Shown here piece after piece: positions 32,085 through 40,826 of a DNA stretch of 64,000 nucleotides. The DNA is from Microlunatus lacustris. Its GTDB lineage: Bacteria; Actinomycetota; Actinomycetes; Propionibacteriales; Propionibacteriaceae. The stretch lies in NCBI GenBank assembly GCA_039527025.1, contig BAAAJN010000014.1, forward strand, positions 1 through 64,000, in the 5' to 3' direction. Under the pieces are notes generated by a model. That model did no database searches. It worked only from the letters and a program-made list of their open reading frames with translations, and had not been told where the DNA came from. Position numbers and translations under genes: made by a program. The number at the start of each line of letters is the position of its first letter. Positions within the stretch are counted from its first letter, which is position 1.

Positions 32085-32813
32085 TCAGGCGCGGGAGGTC
32101 GAGGGATCCTCGCCGCGCCGCATCAGCGGGAGGTGCTCGACGGCGTGCGAGGCCCGGGTCAGCACCCGGCTGACGCGCTCGAGGGCGGGACCACCCCGTC
32201 CTGGACCGGACTGCAGGACGGTGTCGACGAGGTCGCGAGCCCGGTCCAGGACCGCGAGCGGGACCGCCGCGATCGCGTTGCCCGGCGGGCGCCGGGCGAC
32301 CACCGGGTGCGCCCGGGTGGGGGCGACGCGGCGGACAGCCTCCCAGGCCAGGCCCAGGGTCACCAGCCGACCGGGGGAGACCCGGTCCTGCAGCTCCGGG
32401 AGCAGCTGGTCCTCCTCGTCGCGGACGTCCTCGCGGAGCACCTCGACGAGCCGGTCGAGCACGGCAGCGCGCCCGGCCGCGCCGGCGGGCAGCTGCTCGA
32501 GCCGGGTGACCAGCTCGTTGACCTCCTGGTGCTCCTGCTCGATCTGGAGCGTCAGGGCCGGGCCGTCGGGCAGCGACCGGCGCAGCACCGGCCACAGCAC
32601 CGCCTCCTCGGCGAAGGCGTGCGGGAACACCAGCCGGTAGATGCGCCGCAGCACGGCGTCCTGCCGGGCCGGCGCGGCCGCGTCCAGCTCGTGCAGCAGC
32701 TCGTCGAGCCGGACGTGGTCCTGCTTCTGTCGGGTCAGCACGCTCAGCCGCCCGCCCAGCTGGGCGACGTCCTGCTCGGCCAGGGAACGACGGGGGACGG
32801 CGTCAGCACTCAT
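32085..32813 (-). CDS. Hemerythrin HHE-domain protein
   Basis: A ~242-residue soluble helical protein. Iron-ligand-type residues fall in the expected pattern: LTRQKQDHVRLDELLHEL near 30 (His), FPHAFAEEAVLWPVLRRSL near 65 (His and Glu), LQIEQEHQEVNELVTRL near 95 (His) and DVRDEEDQLLPELQ near 130, where the usual final His is Asp/Glu. HHE proteins bind a di-iron centre and may sense oxygen or NO. The start MSADAVPRRS at 32813 is preferred because codons further upstream overlap the DUF6104 end in another frame. Confidence 0.82.
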   Translation of the reverse strand: MSADAVPRRSLAEQDVAQLGGRLSVLTRQKQDHVRLDELLHELDAAAPARQDAVLRRIYRLVFPHAFAEEAVLWPVLRRSLPDGPALTLQIEQEHQEVNELVTRLEQLPAGAAGRAAVLDRLVEVLREDVRDEEDQLLPELQDRVSPGRLVTLGLAWEAVRRVAPTRAHPVVARRPPGNAIAAVPLAVLDRARDLVDTVLQSGPGRGGPALERVSRVLTRASHAVEHLPLMRRGEDPSTSRA

Positions 32814-32863
32814 GCCGTGACGATGCCCGGAGAGACGGGAAGCCAAACCCGCTCGGCCGGGGG

Positions 32864-33040
32864 CTACTCGTCCTCGTCGTCCAGCCGAGCCAGCCAGGTG
32901 GCCAACCGCTCGACGGGCGTCTCGAAGTCGGGGTTGAGGTCCACGAAGGTCCGCAGCTGCTCGGCGAGCCACGCCAAGGAGACCTCGTCGTCCCCCCGGC
33001 GGCGCTCCAGCTCCTCGATCCCGCGGTCGGTGAAGTACAC
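32864..33040 (-). CDS. DUF6104 small protein downstream of kgd
   Basis: A 58-residue acidic protein starting with GTG: VYFTDRGIEELERRRGDDEV, then SLAWLAEQLRTFVDLNPDFE and an Asp/Glu-rich tail. I recognise it as the DUF6104 type that commonly follows kgd in actinobacteria. It begins 7 nt after the kgd stop and so is almost certainly co-transcribed. Function unknown; the linkage suggests an accessory role near 2-oxoglutarate metabolism. Confidence 0.8.
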   Translation of the reverse strand: MYFTDRGIEELERRRGDDEVSLAWLAEQLRTFVDLNPDFETPVERLATWLARLDDEDE

Positions 33041-33047
33041 GCGCCGC

Positions 33048-36000
33048 TCAGGCGAAGGCGGTGTCGACGAGCGACCGCTGCTGGATCTCGTGCACCTTCG
33101 CCGAGCCGACCGACGGCGCGGACGCCGCCTCCCGGGTGACGGGCAGCAGCTCCCAGCGCTGGCCGGGAGCAGCCTCGGCGAGGGCGTCCGGCAGGTTCAG
33201 CGCCATGAACGGCCACGCCCCCTGGTTCGCCGGCTCGTCCTGCACCCAGCGCACCTCGTCGACGCCGAACTTGCCCAGCTCGGCGGCGATCTCGGCGGCG
33301 GGCAGCGGGTAGAGCCGCTCGACCGGCACGATGGCCACCTTGCCGTCCAGCCCCGCCTTGGCCCGCTTGGTCACCAGGTCCCAGCGCACCTTGCCGGAGC
33401 AGAGCAGCACGCGCTCGACCTGGCTGGGATCGGTGATCGTCGGGTCCGGCAGCACCGGCCGCCAGCCACCCGAGGTGAACTCCTCCGGGTCCGAGACCGC
33501 CTGCTTGTTGCGCAGCATCGACTTCGGCGTGGCCACGATCAGCGGACGGTGGCGCTCCCCGAGGGCCTGGGCCCGCAGCAGGTGGAAGTAGCTCGCGGGC
33601 GTCGACGGCTGGGCGACGGCGAAGGCGTCCTCCGCCGCCAGGGTGAGGAACCGCTCGACCCGCGCCGAGCTGTGGTCGGGGCCCTGGCCCTCGTAGCCGT
33701 GCGGCAGCAGCAGCACCACGCCCGACTTCTGCGTCCACTTCGCCTGACCGGAGGTGATGAACTCGTCGATGATGATCTGGGCGCCGTTGGCGAAGTCCCC
33801 GAACTGGGCCTCCCACAGCACCAGCGCTTCGGGCCGGGCCACCGAGTAGCCGTACTCGAAGCCCATCGCCGCGTACTCACTCAGCAGGGAGTCGAAGACG
33901 TGGAACTTGCCCTGCTCGTCGTCGAGGTGCTTCAGCGGCACCCACGACTCACCGCTGACCCGGTCGACGATGGCGGCGAACCGCTGCACGAAGGTGCCCC
34001 GCCGGGTGTCCTGGCCGGTCAGCCGGACCGTCCGCCCCTCCAGCAGCAGCGAGCCCAGCGCGAGGATCTCCCCGGTCGCCCAGTCGATCGGCCCCTGGGT
34101 GATCGCCGCCGCCCGGCGCTGCAGCTGCGGCATGACCTTCGGGTGCACGCTGAAGCCGTCGGGGAACGTGGTGTGGGCGTCGGAGATCTTCTTGAGCGCC
34201 TCCATCGACACCGCGGTGCCGTGCCCGGCCGCGGACTTGCTGGGGTAGGCCGGCACCCGGCTGTAACCCGTCTCCCGCGGCGGCAGCTCGGGGTCGCGGA
34301 CCTCCTTGAACACGCTCTCCAGCCGCTGCTGGAACTTGCTCATCACCGCCTCGGCGTCCTCGACGGTGATGTCGCCGCGACCGATCAGCGCCTCGGTGTA
34401 GAGCTTGCGCGTGGAGCGCTTGCGCTCGATCAGGTCGTACATCTTCGGCTGGGTGAAGCTCGGGTCATCGCCCTCGTTGTGGCCGCGCCGGCGGTAGCAG
34501 ATGATGTCGATGACGACGTCCTTGTGGAACGTCTGGCGGAACTCGAAGGCCAGCCGGGCCACCCGGATGCAGGCCTCGGGGTCGTCGCCGTTCACGTGGA
34601 AGATCGGTGCCGCCACCATCCGGGCGACGTCGGTGGAGTACACCGAGGACCGCGACTCGGTCGGGGAGGTGGTGAAGCCGACCTGGTTGTTGACGATGAT
34701 GTGGATCGTGCCGCCGGTGCGGTACCCGCGCAGCTGCGACAGGTTGAGCGTCTCGGCCACCACGCCCTGACCCGCGAAGGCGGCGTCGCCGTGCATCAGC
34801 ACCGGCAGCACCGGGAACTCGCTGCCGCGGTCCAGGATGTCCTGCTTGGCCCGGGCGATGCCCTCCAGGACCGGGTTGACGGCCTCGAGGTGGCTGGGGT
34901 TGGCGGCGACCGAGGTCTTGATCGTGCTGCCGCTGAGCGCGGTGAACTTGCCCTCCGCGCCCAGGTGGTACTTCACGTCGCCGGACCCCTGCACCGTCCG
35001 CGGGTCGATGTTGCCCTCGAACTCGCGGAAGATCTGCGCGTAGGACTTGCCGACGATGTTGGCCAGCACGTTCAGCCGGCCGCGGTGCGGCATGCCGATG
35101 CAGACCTCCTCCAGACCCGCGTCCGCGGCCTGCTCGCACACCTCGTCCAGCAGCGCGATGGCGGACTCGCCGCCCTCCAGGCTGAAGCGCTTCTGGCCGA
35201 CGAACTTGGTCTGCAGGAAGGTCTCGAAGATCTCCGCCTCGTTGAGCTTGTCGAGGATCCGCAGGTGCTCCTCCCGGGGCAGGGACTCGTGCGGCCGCTC
35301 CACCCGGTCCTGCACCCAGCGCCGCTGGGCGGGCTCGGAGATGTGCATGTACTCGATGCCGATGGTGCGGCAGTAGGAGTCGCGCAGGATCCCGAGGATC
35401 TTGCGCATCTTCATCACACCCTGGCCGCCGGCGAAGGACCCGGTGGCGAAGCCGCGGTCGAGGTCCCACAGCGTGAGGCCGTGGTTCTGCACGTCGAGGT
35501 CGGCGTGCTCGCGCTGGCGGTACTCCAGCGGGTCGGTGTCGGCCATCAGGTGCCCGCGCACCCGGTAGGCGTTGATCATCTCCATGATCCGCGCCTGCTT
35601 GGGGATCTGGTCCTCGTGGTCGGTCGTGACGTCCTGGGCCCAGCGGATCGGCGCGTAGGGGATGCGCAGCGCGGCGAAGATGTCGTCGTAGAAGCCGTCC
35701 TCGCCCAGCAGCAGCGCGTGCAGCCGCTGCAGGTACTGCCCGGACTGCGCGCCCTGGATGATCCGGTGGTCGTAGGTGGAGGTGAGCGTCAGCACCTTGG
35801 AGACGCTCATCTCACTCAGCCGGTCCGGGTCGGAGCCCTGGAACTCCGGCGGGTAGTCCATCGAGCCGACGCCGATGATCGTGCCCTGCCCCTGCACCAG
35901 CCGCGGTACCGAGTGGTTGGTGCCGATGGTGCCGGGGTTGGTCAAGGTGATGGTGGTGTCGGCGAAGTCGCTGACCGCCAGCTTCCCGGCCCGCGCCTTC

Positions 36001-36947
36001 TTGACCATCTGCTCGTAGGCGGCCCAGAACTGGGCGAAGTCGAGCTTCTCGCAGTTCTTGATGCTCGGCACCAGGAGCTGGCGGGTGCCGTCCTTGGCGG
36101 GCAGGTCGATGGCCAGCCCGAGGTTGATGTGGGCCGGCACGACCATGGTCGGCTTGCCGTCCACGAGCTCGTAGCTGTTGTTCATGGCCGGCACGGCCTT
36201 GAGCGCCTGCACCATCGCGTAGCCGATGAGGTGGGTGTAGGAGACCTTGCCGCCGCGCGCGCGGCGCAGGTGGTTGTTGATGACGACGCGCTGGTCGATC
36301 AGCAGCTTGACCGGCAGCGAGCGGACGCTGGTCGCGGTCGGGACGCTCAGCGAGAGGTCCATGTTCTTGGCCGTGCGGGCGGGCGCGCCCCGCAGGGTGC
36401 TGCGGACCGGCTCCTCGCTGGCGACCTCGGGCCGGTCGGACGGGTTCGGCGGGTCGGCCGGGACCCCGCCGCGGCTGCCCGGCGTGGTGGGCCGGCCCTC
36501 GCGGTTCGGGGACGGCTTCTCCACCGTCGGGTTCGGGCGGGACGTCGTCGGCGTGCCGCTGGCCGGTTGCACCGGCTTCCCGGCCGCCGGGGTGGCCGCC
36601 TGCTCGGCCGGACGGCTGTCAGCGACGGCGCCGTTCGTGGCACTGCGAGGCGGCTGCGCTGCCTGCGGTGCCGCCTGGGGAGCGGCCGGCTCGGCCGGTG
36701 CTGCAGACGCCTGCTGCGAGGTGCTCGGAGCGGGGGAGGGCTTGGCGGGGGTGGGCTTCGACGCCGGAGGGGCCGGCGCCGCACCGGGGGCGCCGTGCTC
36801 GGCGAAGTAGGCAGCCCAGGTCTGGTCCACCGAGCTCGGGTCGGCGGTGTACTGCTCGTACATCTCCTCGAGCAGCCAGTCGTTCGCGCCGAAGTCGGTC
36901 TCCTCGGTGGTGCTGGAGGTAGCCGTCGAGCTGGATGAGTCGGGCAT
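33048..36947 (-). CDS. kgd: Multifunctional 2-oxoglutarate decarboxylase/dehydrogenase E1 (Kgd/SucA)
   Basis: A 1299-residue actinobacterial fusion enzyme of the TCA cycle. Residues 1-40 form the E1 N-terminal helix (LLEEMYEQYTADPSSVDQTW). A Pro/Ala-rich linker runs to about 190. An E2-like acyltransferase core follows (SVRSLPVKLLIDQRVVINNH, then STYDHRIIQGAQSG). The ThDP-dependent E1 part starts near 480, with GMPHRGRLNVLANIVGKSYA and VLMHGDAAFAGQGVVAETLN for the cofactor. In relatives it makes succinic semialdehyde, feeds E2/E3, or forms 2-hydroxy-3-oxoadipate, and is inhibited by GarA. The start MPDSSSSTAT is chosen over an in-frame ATG at 37022. Confidence 0.95.
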   Translation of the reverse strand: MPDSSSSTATSSTTEETDFGANDWLLEEMYEQYTADPSSVDQTWAAYFAEHGAPGAAPAPPASKPTPAKPSPAPSTSQQASAAPAEPAAPQAAPQAAQPPRSATNGAVADSRPAEQAATPAAGKPVQPASGTPTTSRPNPTVEKPSPNREGRPTTPGSRGGVPADPPNPSDRPEVASEEPVRSTLRGAPARTAKNMDLSLSVPTATSVRSLPVKLLIDQRVVINNHLRRARGGKVSYTHLIGYAMVQALKAVPAMNNSYELVDGKPTMVVPAHINLGLAIDLPAKDGTRQLLVPSIKNCEKLDFAQFWAAYEQMVKKARAGKLAVSDFADTTITLTNPGTIGTNHSVPRLVQGQGTIIGVGSMDYPPEFQGSDPDRLSEMSVSKVLTLTSTYDHRIIQGAQSGQYLQRLHALLLGEDGFYDDIFAALRIPYAPIRWAQDVTTDHEDQIPKQARIMEMINAYRVRGHLMADTDPLEYRQREHADLDVQNHGLTLWDLDRGFATGSFAGGQGVMKMRKILGILRDSYCRTIGIEYMHISEPAQRRWVQDRVERPHESLPREEHLRILDKLNEAEIFETFLQTKFVGQKRFSLEGGESAIALLDEVCEQAADAGLEEVCIGMPHRGRLNVLANIVGKSYAQIFREFEGNIDPRTVQGSGDVKYHLGAEGKFTALSGSTIKTSVAANPSHLEAVNPVLEGIARAKQDILDRGSEFPVLPVLMHGDAAFAGQGVVAETLNLSQLRGYRTGGTIHIIVNNQVGFTTSPTESRSSVYSTDVARMVAAPIFHVNGDDPEACIRVARLAFEFRQTFHKDVVIDIICYRRRGHNEGDDPSFTQPKMYDLIERKRSTRKLYTEALIGRGDITVEDAEAVMSKFQQRLESVFKEVRDPELPPRETGYSRVPAYPSKSAAGHGTAVSMEALKKISDAHTTFPDGFSVHPKVMPQLQRRAAAITQGPIDWATGEILALGSLLLEGRTVRLTGQDTRRGTFVQRFAAIVDRVSGESWVPLKHLDDEQGKFHVFDSLLSEYAAMGFEYGYSVARPEALVLWEAQFGDFANGAQIIIDEFITSGQAKWTQKSGVVLLLPHGYEGQGPDHSSARVERFLTLAAEDAFAVAQPSTPASYFHLLRAQALGERHRPLIVATPKSMLRNKQAVSDPEEFTSGGWRPVLPDPTITDPSQVERVLLCSGKVRWDLVTKRAKAGLDGKVAIVPVERLYPLPAAEIAAELGKFGVDEVRWVQDEPANQGAWPFMALNLPDALAEAAPGQRWELLPVTREAASAPSVGSAKVHEIQQRSLVDTAFA

Positions 36948-37132
36948 GGTGGCTGGGTCGCCTTCTTCCGTGCGGTTGTCGTCGTGCGGGTGTTCTCCGC
37001 CGTTCAGGCTGCACCCCAACACGATTCCGTACGCATCCCGGGCAAGCCCGGCACTAGGTTACCCACACCCAGCAGACCACCGCGCGACTGGTGCCATGTG
37101 TCGCCGGTCGGCCCCGTGAGCGGCGGCCGGGG

Positions 37133-38071
37133 TCAGCGACGGGGCGCCGACGGCAGCGTGGCGACCAGCCGGGCGTGCAGGGCCTCGGTCGCCCGGCCCA
37201 GCCGGCGGGCGGCGATCCAGGTGGCGCCGACCAGACCTGACTCCGCGCTCAGCAGCTGCAGCCCCGGCCGCACCCGGGCGGCGAAGCGGTCGCGCACCGG
37301 CCCGGGTGTGGCGAGCACCGAGCCGCCGAGCACCACCGGCTCGCCCGGGAGCGGGTCGAGGCGGGCCAGGGTGCCCGCGAGCAGCCCGGCCGCCTCGTCG
37401 GCGATGGTGCCCGCCACCGGGTCCTCGCCGGCGTGCCGGCTGACCAGCGGCGCGAACCGGGCCAGCCAGGTCGGGGGGTGGGCGTAGCAGGCCGAGACCA
37501 GCTCGAGGTAGCCGTCGGCGTCGGCCTCGGCGAGGACCGCGGCGCTGAGCGCACCCAGCGGCTCGTCCTCGTCGAGCGCTTCCAGCGTCGCCCGCACGGC
37601 GGCCCGGCCCAGCCAGAACCCCGAGCCGTGGTCGCCGAGCAGGTAGCCCCAGCCGTCCCGGCGCGCCCGCACCTCGTCACCGACCACCCGACCCGCCACC
37701 GCGCCGGTGCCGGCGATGACCATGCAGCCCTCCTCCGCGGCGGTCGCCGAGGAGAAGCCGACGGCGAGGTCGGAGACCAGGGCCGCCGGGACGTCCAGGC
37801 CCGGCGGCCGGGCGGCGCGGAGGAACGCCGGGTCCGCCGCGACCCGGGAGCCGCCGGCCAGGCCGACGACGACCCCCCGCACCCGCCCGTCCAGGCCGGC
37901 CAGGGCGCGCTCGGTGACCGTGCGGATCTCGGCGGCCGAACCGGCCAGGCCGACCAGGTTGGGGTTGCCGGGACCGCCGGCGGCCACGGCCAGCACCTGC
38001 CCGCCCAGGTCCGCGACGGCGACCCGGGTGGACGTCCCGCCGACGTCGGCGCCCACCACCAGATCGGTCAC
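37133..38071 (-). CDS. BadF/BadG-type sugar kinase, probable N-acetylglucosamine kinase
   Basis: A 312-residue ASKHA-fold ATPase. Phosphate-1 motif VVGADVGGTSTRVAVADLGG at the start, GCMVIAGTGAVAGRVVGDE near 125 and the GYLLGDHGSGFWLGRAAVRA block near 155, which is typical of GlcNAc kinases of the BadF/BadG/BcrA/BcrD family. It is divergent from a sugar ABC importer of the NgcEFG type, so GlcNAc or chitobiose breakdown is the natural reading. Starts with GTG. Substrate not proven. Confidence 0.82.
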   Translation of the reverse strand: MTDLVVGADVGGTSTRVAVADLGGQVLAVAAGGPGNPNLVGLAGSAAEIRTVTERALAGLDGRVRGVVVGLAGGSRVAADPAFLRAARPPGLDVPAALVSDLAVGFSSATAAEEGCMVIAGTGAVAGRVVGDEVRARRDGWGYLLGDHGSGFWLGRAAVRATLEALDEDEPLGALSAAVLAEADADGYLELVSACYAHPPTWLARFAPLVSRHAGEDPVAGTIADEAAGLLAGTLARLDPLPGEPVVLGGSVLATPGPVRDRFAARVRPGLQLLSAESGLVGATWIAARRLGRATEALHARLVATLPSAPRR

Positions 38072-38427
38072 CGGAGCCTCCTCAGAGCCGAATGTGTCGG
38101 CGGTGTTGCAAGTTCGTGCAATATCTGGGCCACATACTGCAAAACTCGCGCATCTGTGTTTGAGTGTCGGTACTTCGACGGGCGAGAGGAGTCCGGTGCA
38201 GCGACTTCGCAGATCTCCTGCGTGCCGCCGGCCGCGACGCCGTCCCCGCCGGCCCGGTCACCGAGCCCACGCTATCCACCGCGCCGCCGGCGCGCCGCAG
38301 CCGATCGGCGTGGCGCGACCCGCTGACCGGCGGTCAGAGGGTGGAGTGGGACACCGGCACCCGGCGGGCCACCCGATCAGCCCGCTCACCTCCCGCGGTC
38401 CAGTCCCGCACCGATGAAAGGCAGCCC
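38072..38427. other. Divergent regulatory region between sugar kinase and ABC importer
   Basis: A 356-nt region holding two operator-like inverted repeats in an AT-richer patch (38100-38165), followed by ~260 nt without a convincing gene that probably forms the importer 5' leader. An open plus-strand frame here is not conserved in appearance. Confidence 0.5.
38106..38152. promoter_or_regulatory. Paired operator-like inverted repeats
   Basis: TTGCA-AGTTCG-TGCAA (38106-38121) is a perfect 5-bp inverted repeat. TGCAAAACTCGCGCA (38138-38152) is a related, less perfect copy 32 nt further on. Such paired sites fit a LacI, ROK or GntR regulator acting on both divergent units. No such regulator gene is adjacent. 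Confidence 0.45.
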
Positions 38428-39840
38428 ATGGAGACCTCACGAAACCTGCAGCGCCGGCACTTCCTGCGCATCGCGCTGACCGCAGCCGCGCTCACCCCGG
38501 TCGCCGGGGGACTGGCCTCCTGCGCGGCCGGCGGCGGCGAGCCCGCGGCCAGCTCGGGCCCGACCGGGGCCGTCTCCGCGGAGAACCCGTTCGGCGTGGC
38601 GGAGAACTCCACCGTCGACGCGGTCATCTTCAACGGCGGCTACGGGATCGACTACGTCACCTTCGCCGCGGACAAGCTCGCGGAGGTGCACCCGACGGTC
38701 ACGCCGAAGGTCTCACCGTCCACCCAGATCGCGCAGGAGCTGCAGCCCCGCTTCGTCGGCGGCAACCCGCCGGACCTGATCGACAACTCCGGGGCCAACG
38801 CCATCGGCATCAGCACCATCGTCGAGCAGCTCGAGGACCTCACCTCGGTGATCGAAGCCCCGAACCTCGAGGGCACCACCATCCGCGACACCCTGTACGA
38901 CGGCGTCGTGGAGCCCGGCACGTTCGACGGGAAGTTCGCGGCGCTCAACTACGTGCTCACGGTCTACGCCCTCTGGTACTCGGCCTCGCTGTTCGAGGAG
39001 AACGGCTGGACCGCCCCCAAGACGTGGGAGGAGGCCTACGAGCTCGGCACCAAGGCGAAGGAGAAGGGCAAGTACCTCTTCGCCTGGGGCAAGGAGGCGG
39101 CGACCTACTACCAGACCCTGGCCATCGCCTCGGCGATCAAGGAGGGCGGGGACGAGGTGCGCCTGTCGCTGGAGAACCTCGAGGCCGACTGCTGGTCCAA
39201 GCCCGCCGTCCAGGCCGTGTTCGAGGGCATGAAGAAGATCATCGACGCCGGCTACTTCAAGCCCGGCGGCTCCGGGACGCAGTTCACCGCGGCCCAGGCA
39301 CAGTGGAGCAACGACCAGGACGCGATCCTCTACCCGTCCGGCTCGTGGATCGAGAACGAGATGAAGGACACCACCAAGTCAGGCTTCGAGATGACCGGCG
39401 CGGCCGAGCCGACCGTCACCGCGGACAGCGCGATGCCGTACGAGGCGCTGCACAGCACCGCCGGTGAGCCGTTCGTCGTGCCGTCGCAGGCCGCCAACGT
39501 CGCCGGCGGCAAGGAGCTGCTGCGGGTCATGCTCAGCAAGGACGCGGCGACCAACTTCGCCAAGGAGCTGCTGGCCCCGACCATCGTCAAGGGCACGGTG
39601 CCCGCCGACGGGTTCGGCTCCACCGCGCTGGTCAGCCAGACCACGCTGCTGGAGGCGGCCGGGACGAACATCTTCTCCTGGCAGTTCGTCGACTACTACG
39701 GGCTGAACCCCGACCAGCTCGTGGTGTGGAACACCTTCCTGGACGGCAAGTCCGACGTGGCGACGCTGACCAAGGCGCTGCAGGGCATCACCGACAAGGT
39801 GCGCGAGGACGACTCGGTCAAGAAGATCGAGGTGCAGTGA
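38428..39840 (+). CDS. Sugar ABC transporter substrate-binding lipoprotein (NgcE-like)
   Basis: A 470-residue extracellular binding protein. The N-terminus has a twin-arginine pattern (RRHFLRIALTAAALTPVA) and a lipobox LASC, so it is probably a Tat-exported lipoprotein. The mature part has the family-1 binding-protein fold, with FNGGYGIDYVTFAADKL, PRFVGGNPPDLIDNSGAN and YPSGSWIENEM. It resembles NgcE of the Streptomyces N-acetylglucosamine/chitobiose importer. Its stop overlaps the GTG of the first permease. ATG 38428 follows GAAAGGCAG, a modest ribosome site. Confidence 0.85.
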   Translation: METSRNLQRRHFLRIALTAAALTPVAGGLASCAAGGGEPAASSGPTGAVSAENPFGVAENSTVDAVIFNGGYGIDYVTFAADKLAEVHPTVTPKVSPSTQIAQELQPRFVGGNPPDLIDNSGANAIGISTIVEQLEDLTSVIEAPNLEGTTIRDTLYDGVVEPGTFDGKFAALNYVLTVYALWYSASLFEENGWTAPKTWEEAYELGTKAKEKGKYLFAWGKEAATYYQTLAIASAIKEGGDEVRLSLENLEADCWSKPAVQAVFEGMKKIIDAGYFKPGGSGTQFTAAQAQWSNDQDAILYPSGSWIENEMKDTTKSGFEMTGAAEPTVTADSAMPYEALHSTAGEPFVVPSQAANVAGGKELLRVMLSKDAATNFAKELLAPTIVKGTVPADGFGSTALVSQTTLLEAAGTNIFSWQFVDYYGLNPDQLVVWNTFLDGKSDVATLTKALQGITDKVREDDSVKKIEVQ

Positions 39841-40826
39841 CCGCGGTCATCACACCGCTGCAGCCGGGCAGGGGCACCGCAGTCCCTGCCCGGCGCCGCC
39901 GGAAGCTGACCTTCGACCGGGTCAGCTTCATGCTGGTCTTCCTCGGGGTGCCGCTGGCGATCTACCTGGTCTTCGTGGTGTCGCCGTTCCTGCAGGCGGT
40001 GTACTACTCGCTGACCAGCTGGAGCGGCTTCACGCCGACCCAGACCTTCGTGGGGCTGGACAACTACACCCGCGTGCTGAGCGACTCGATCTTCCTGCGG
40101 GCGATGCGGAACAACATCATCTTGGTGGTGGTGCTGCCGCTGGTGACGATCGTGCTGGCCCTCGCGCTGGCGTCGCTGCTCACGGTCGGCGGCAGCAGCC
40201 GCGGCCAGACCCGGGGCCTGCGGGGCTCGGACTTCTACCGCGTCGTCTCCTTCTTCCCCTACGTGATCCCGGCCATCGTCATCGGCATCATGTGGAGCCG
40301 CATCTACGACCCGAGCGCCGGCATCCTCAACGGGCTGCTCACCCGCCTCGGCGTGGACAGCGCCGCGTCGTTCCCCTGGCTGGGAGATGAGCGCACGGCG
40401 ATGCCGGCGACGATCTTCGTCATCGTGTGGGGCTTCGTCGGCTTCTACATGGTGCTCTTCGTGGCCGCGATCAAGGGCATCCCGGCCGAGATCTTCGAGG
40501 CGGCGCGCATCGACGGCGCCGGCCGGCTGCGGACCGCCGTCAGCATCACCGTCCCGCTGATCCGCGACAACGTGCAGACCGCGTACGTCTACATGGGCAT
40601 CCTCGCCCTCGACGCCTTCGTCTACATGGCGGCGCTGAACCCCGGCGGCGGCCCGGACAACTCCACCCTGGTGATGTCGCAGCAGCTGCTGACCACGGCC
40701 TTCACCAAGGGGCAGTTCGGCGTCGCGTGCGCCATGGGGGTGGTGCTGGCGGTGATCACCCTGGCCTTCTCCGGGCTGGTCTTCACCGTCAACCGGCTGC
40801 TCGCCGGCAAGGAGGAGGCGCGGTGA
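39837..40826 (+). CDS. Sugar ABC transporter permease, NgcF-like
   Basis: A ~329-residue inner-membrane permease of the MalF/UgpA type with six helices, starting with GTG and a basic N-terminus (ARRRRKLTFDRVSFML). The EAA loop that contacts the ATPase is clear: EIFEAARIDGAGRLRTAVSI. It overlaps both neighbours by GTGA, so all three importer genes are coupled. Confidence 0.9.
   Translation: MTAVITPLQPGRGTAVPARRRRKLTFDRVSFMLVFLGVPLAIYLVFVVSPFLQAVYYSLTSWSGFTPTQTFVGLDNYTRVLSDSIFLRAMRNNIILVVVLPLVTIVLALALASLLTVGGSSRGQTRGLRGSDFYRVVSFFPYVIPAIVIGIMWSRIYDPSAGILNGLLTRLGVDSAASFPWLGDERTAMPATIFVIVWGFVGFYMVLFVAAIKGIPAEIFEAARIDGAGRLRTAVSITVPLIRDNVQTAYVYMGILALDAFVYMAALNPGGGPDNSTLVMSQQLLTTAFTKGQFGVACAMGVVLAVITLAFSGLVFTVNRLLAGKEEAR

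Noticed and set aside
32133..36938. A ~1600-codon open frame antisense to kgd
   Set aside because: It mirrors the kgd codon pattern in a GC-rich gene. The translation is low-complexity (His, Arg, Gly, Asp, Leu) with no domain, and kgd is unmistakable on the other strand.
37023..37132. Small promoter or RNA between kgd and the sugar kinase
   Set aside because: A TAACCT box is visible on the minus strand, but neither the start site nor any RNA fold was convincing enough to annotate.
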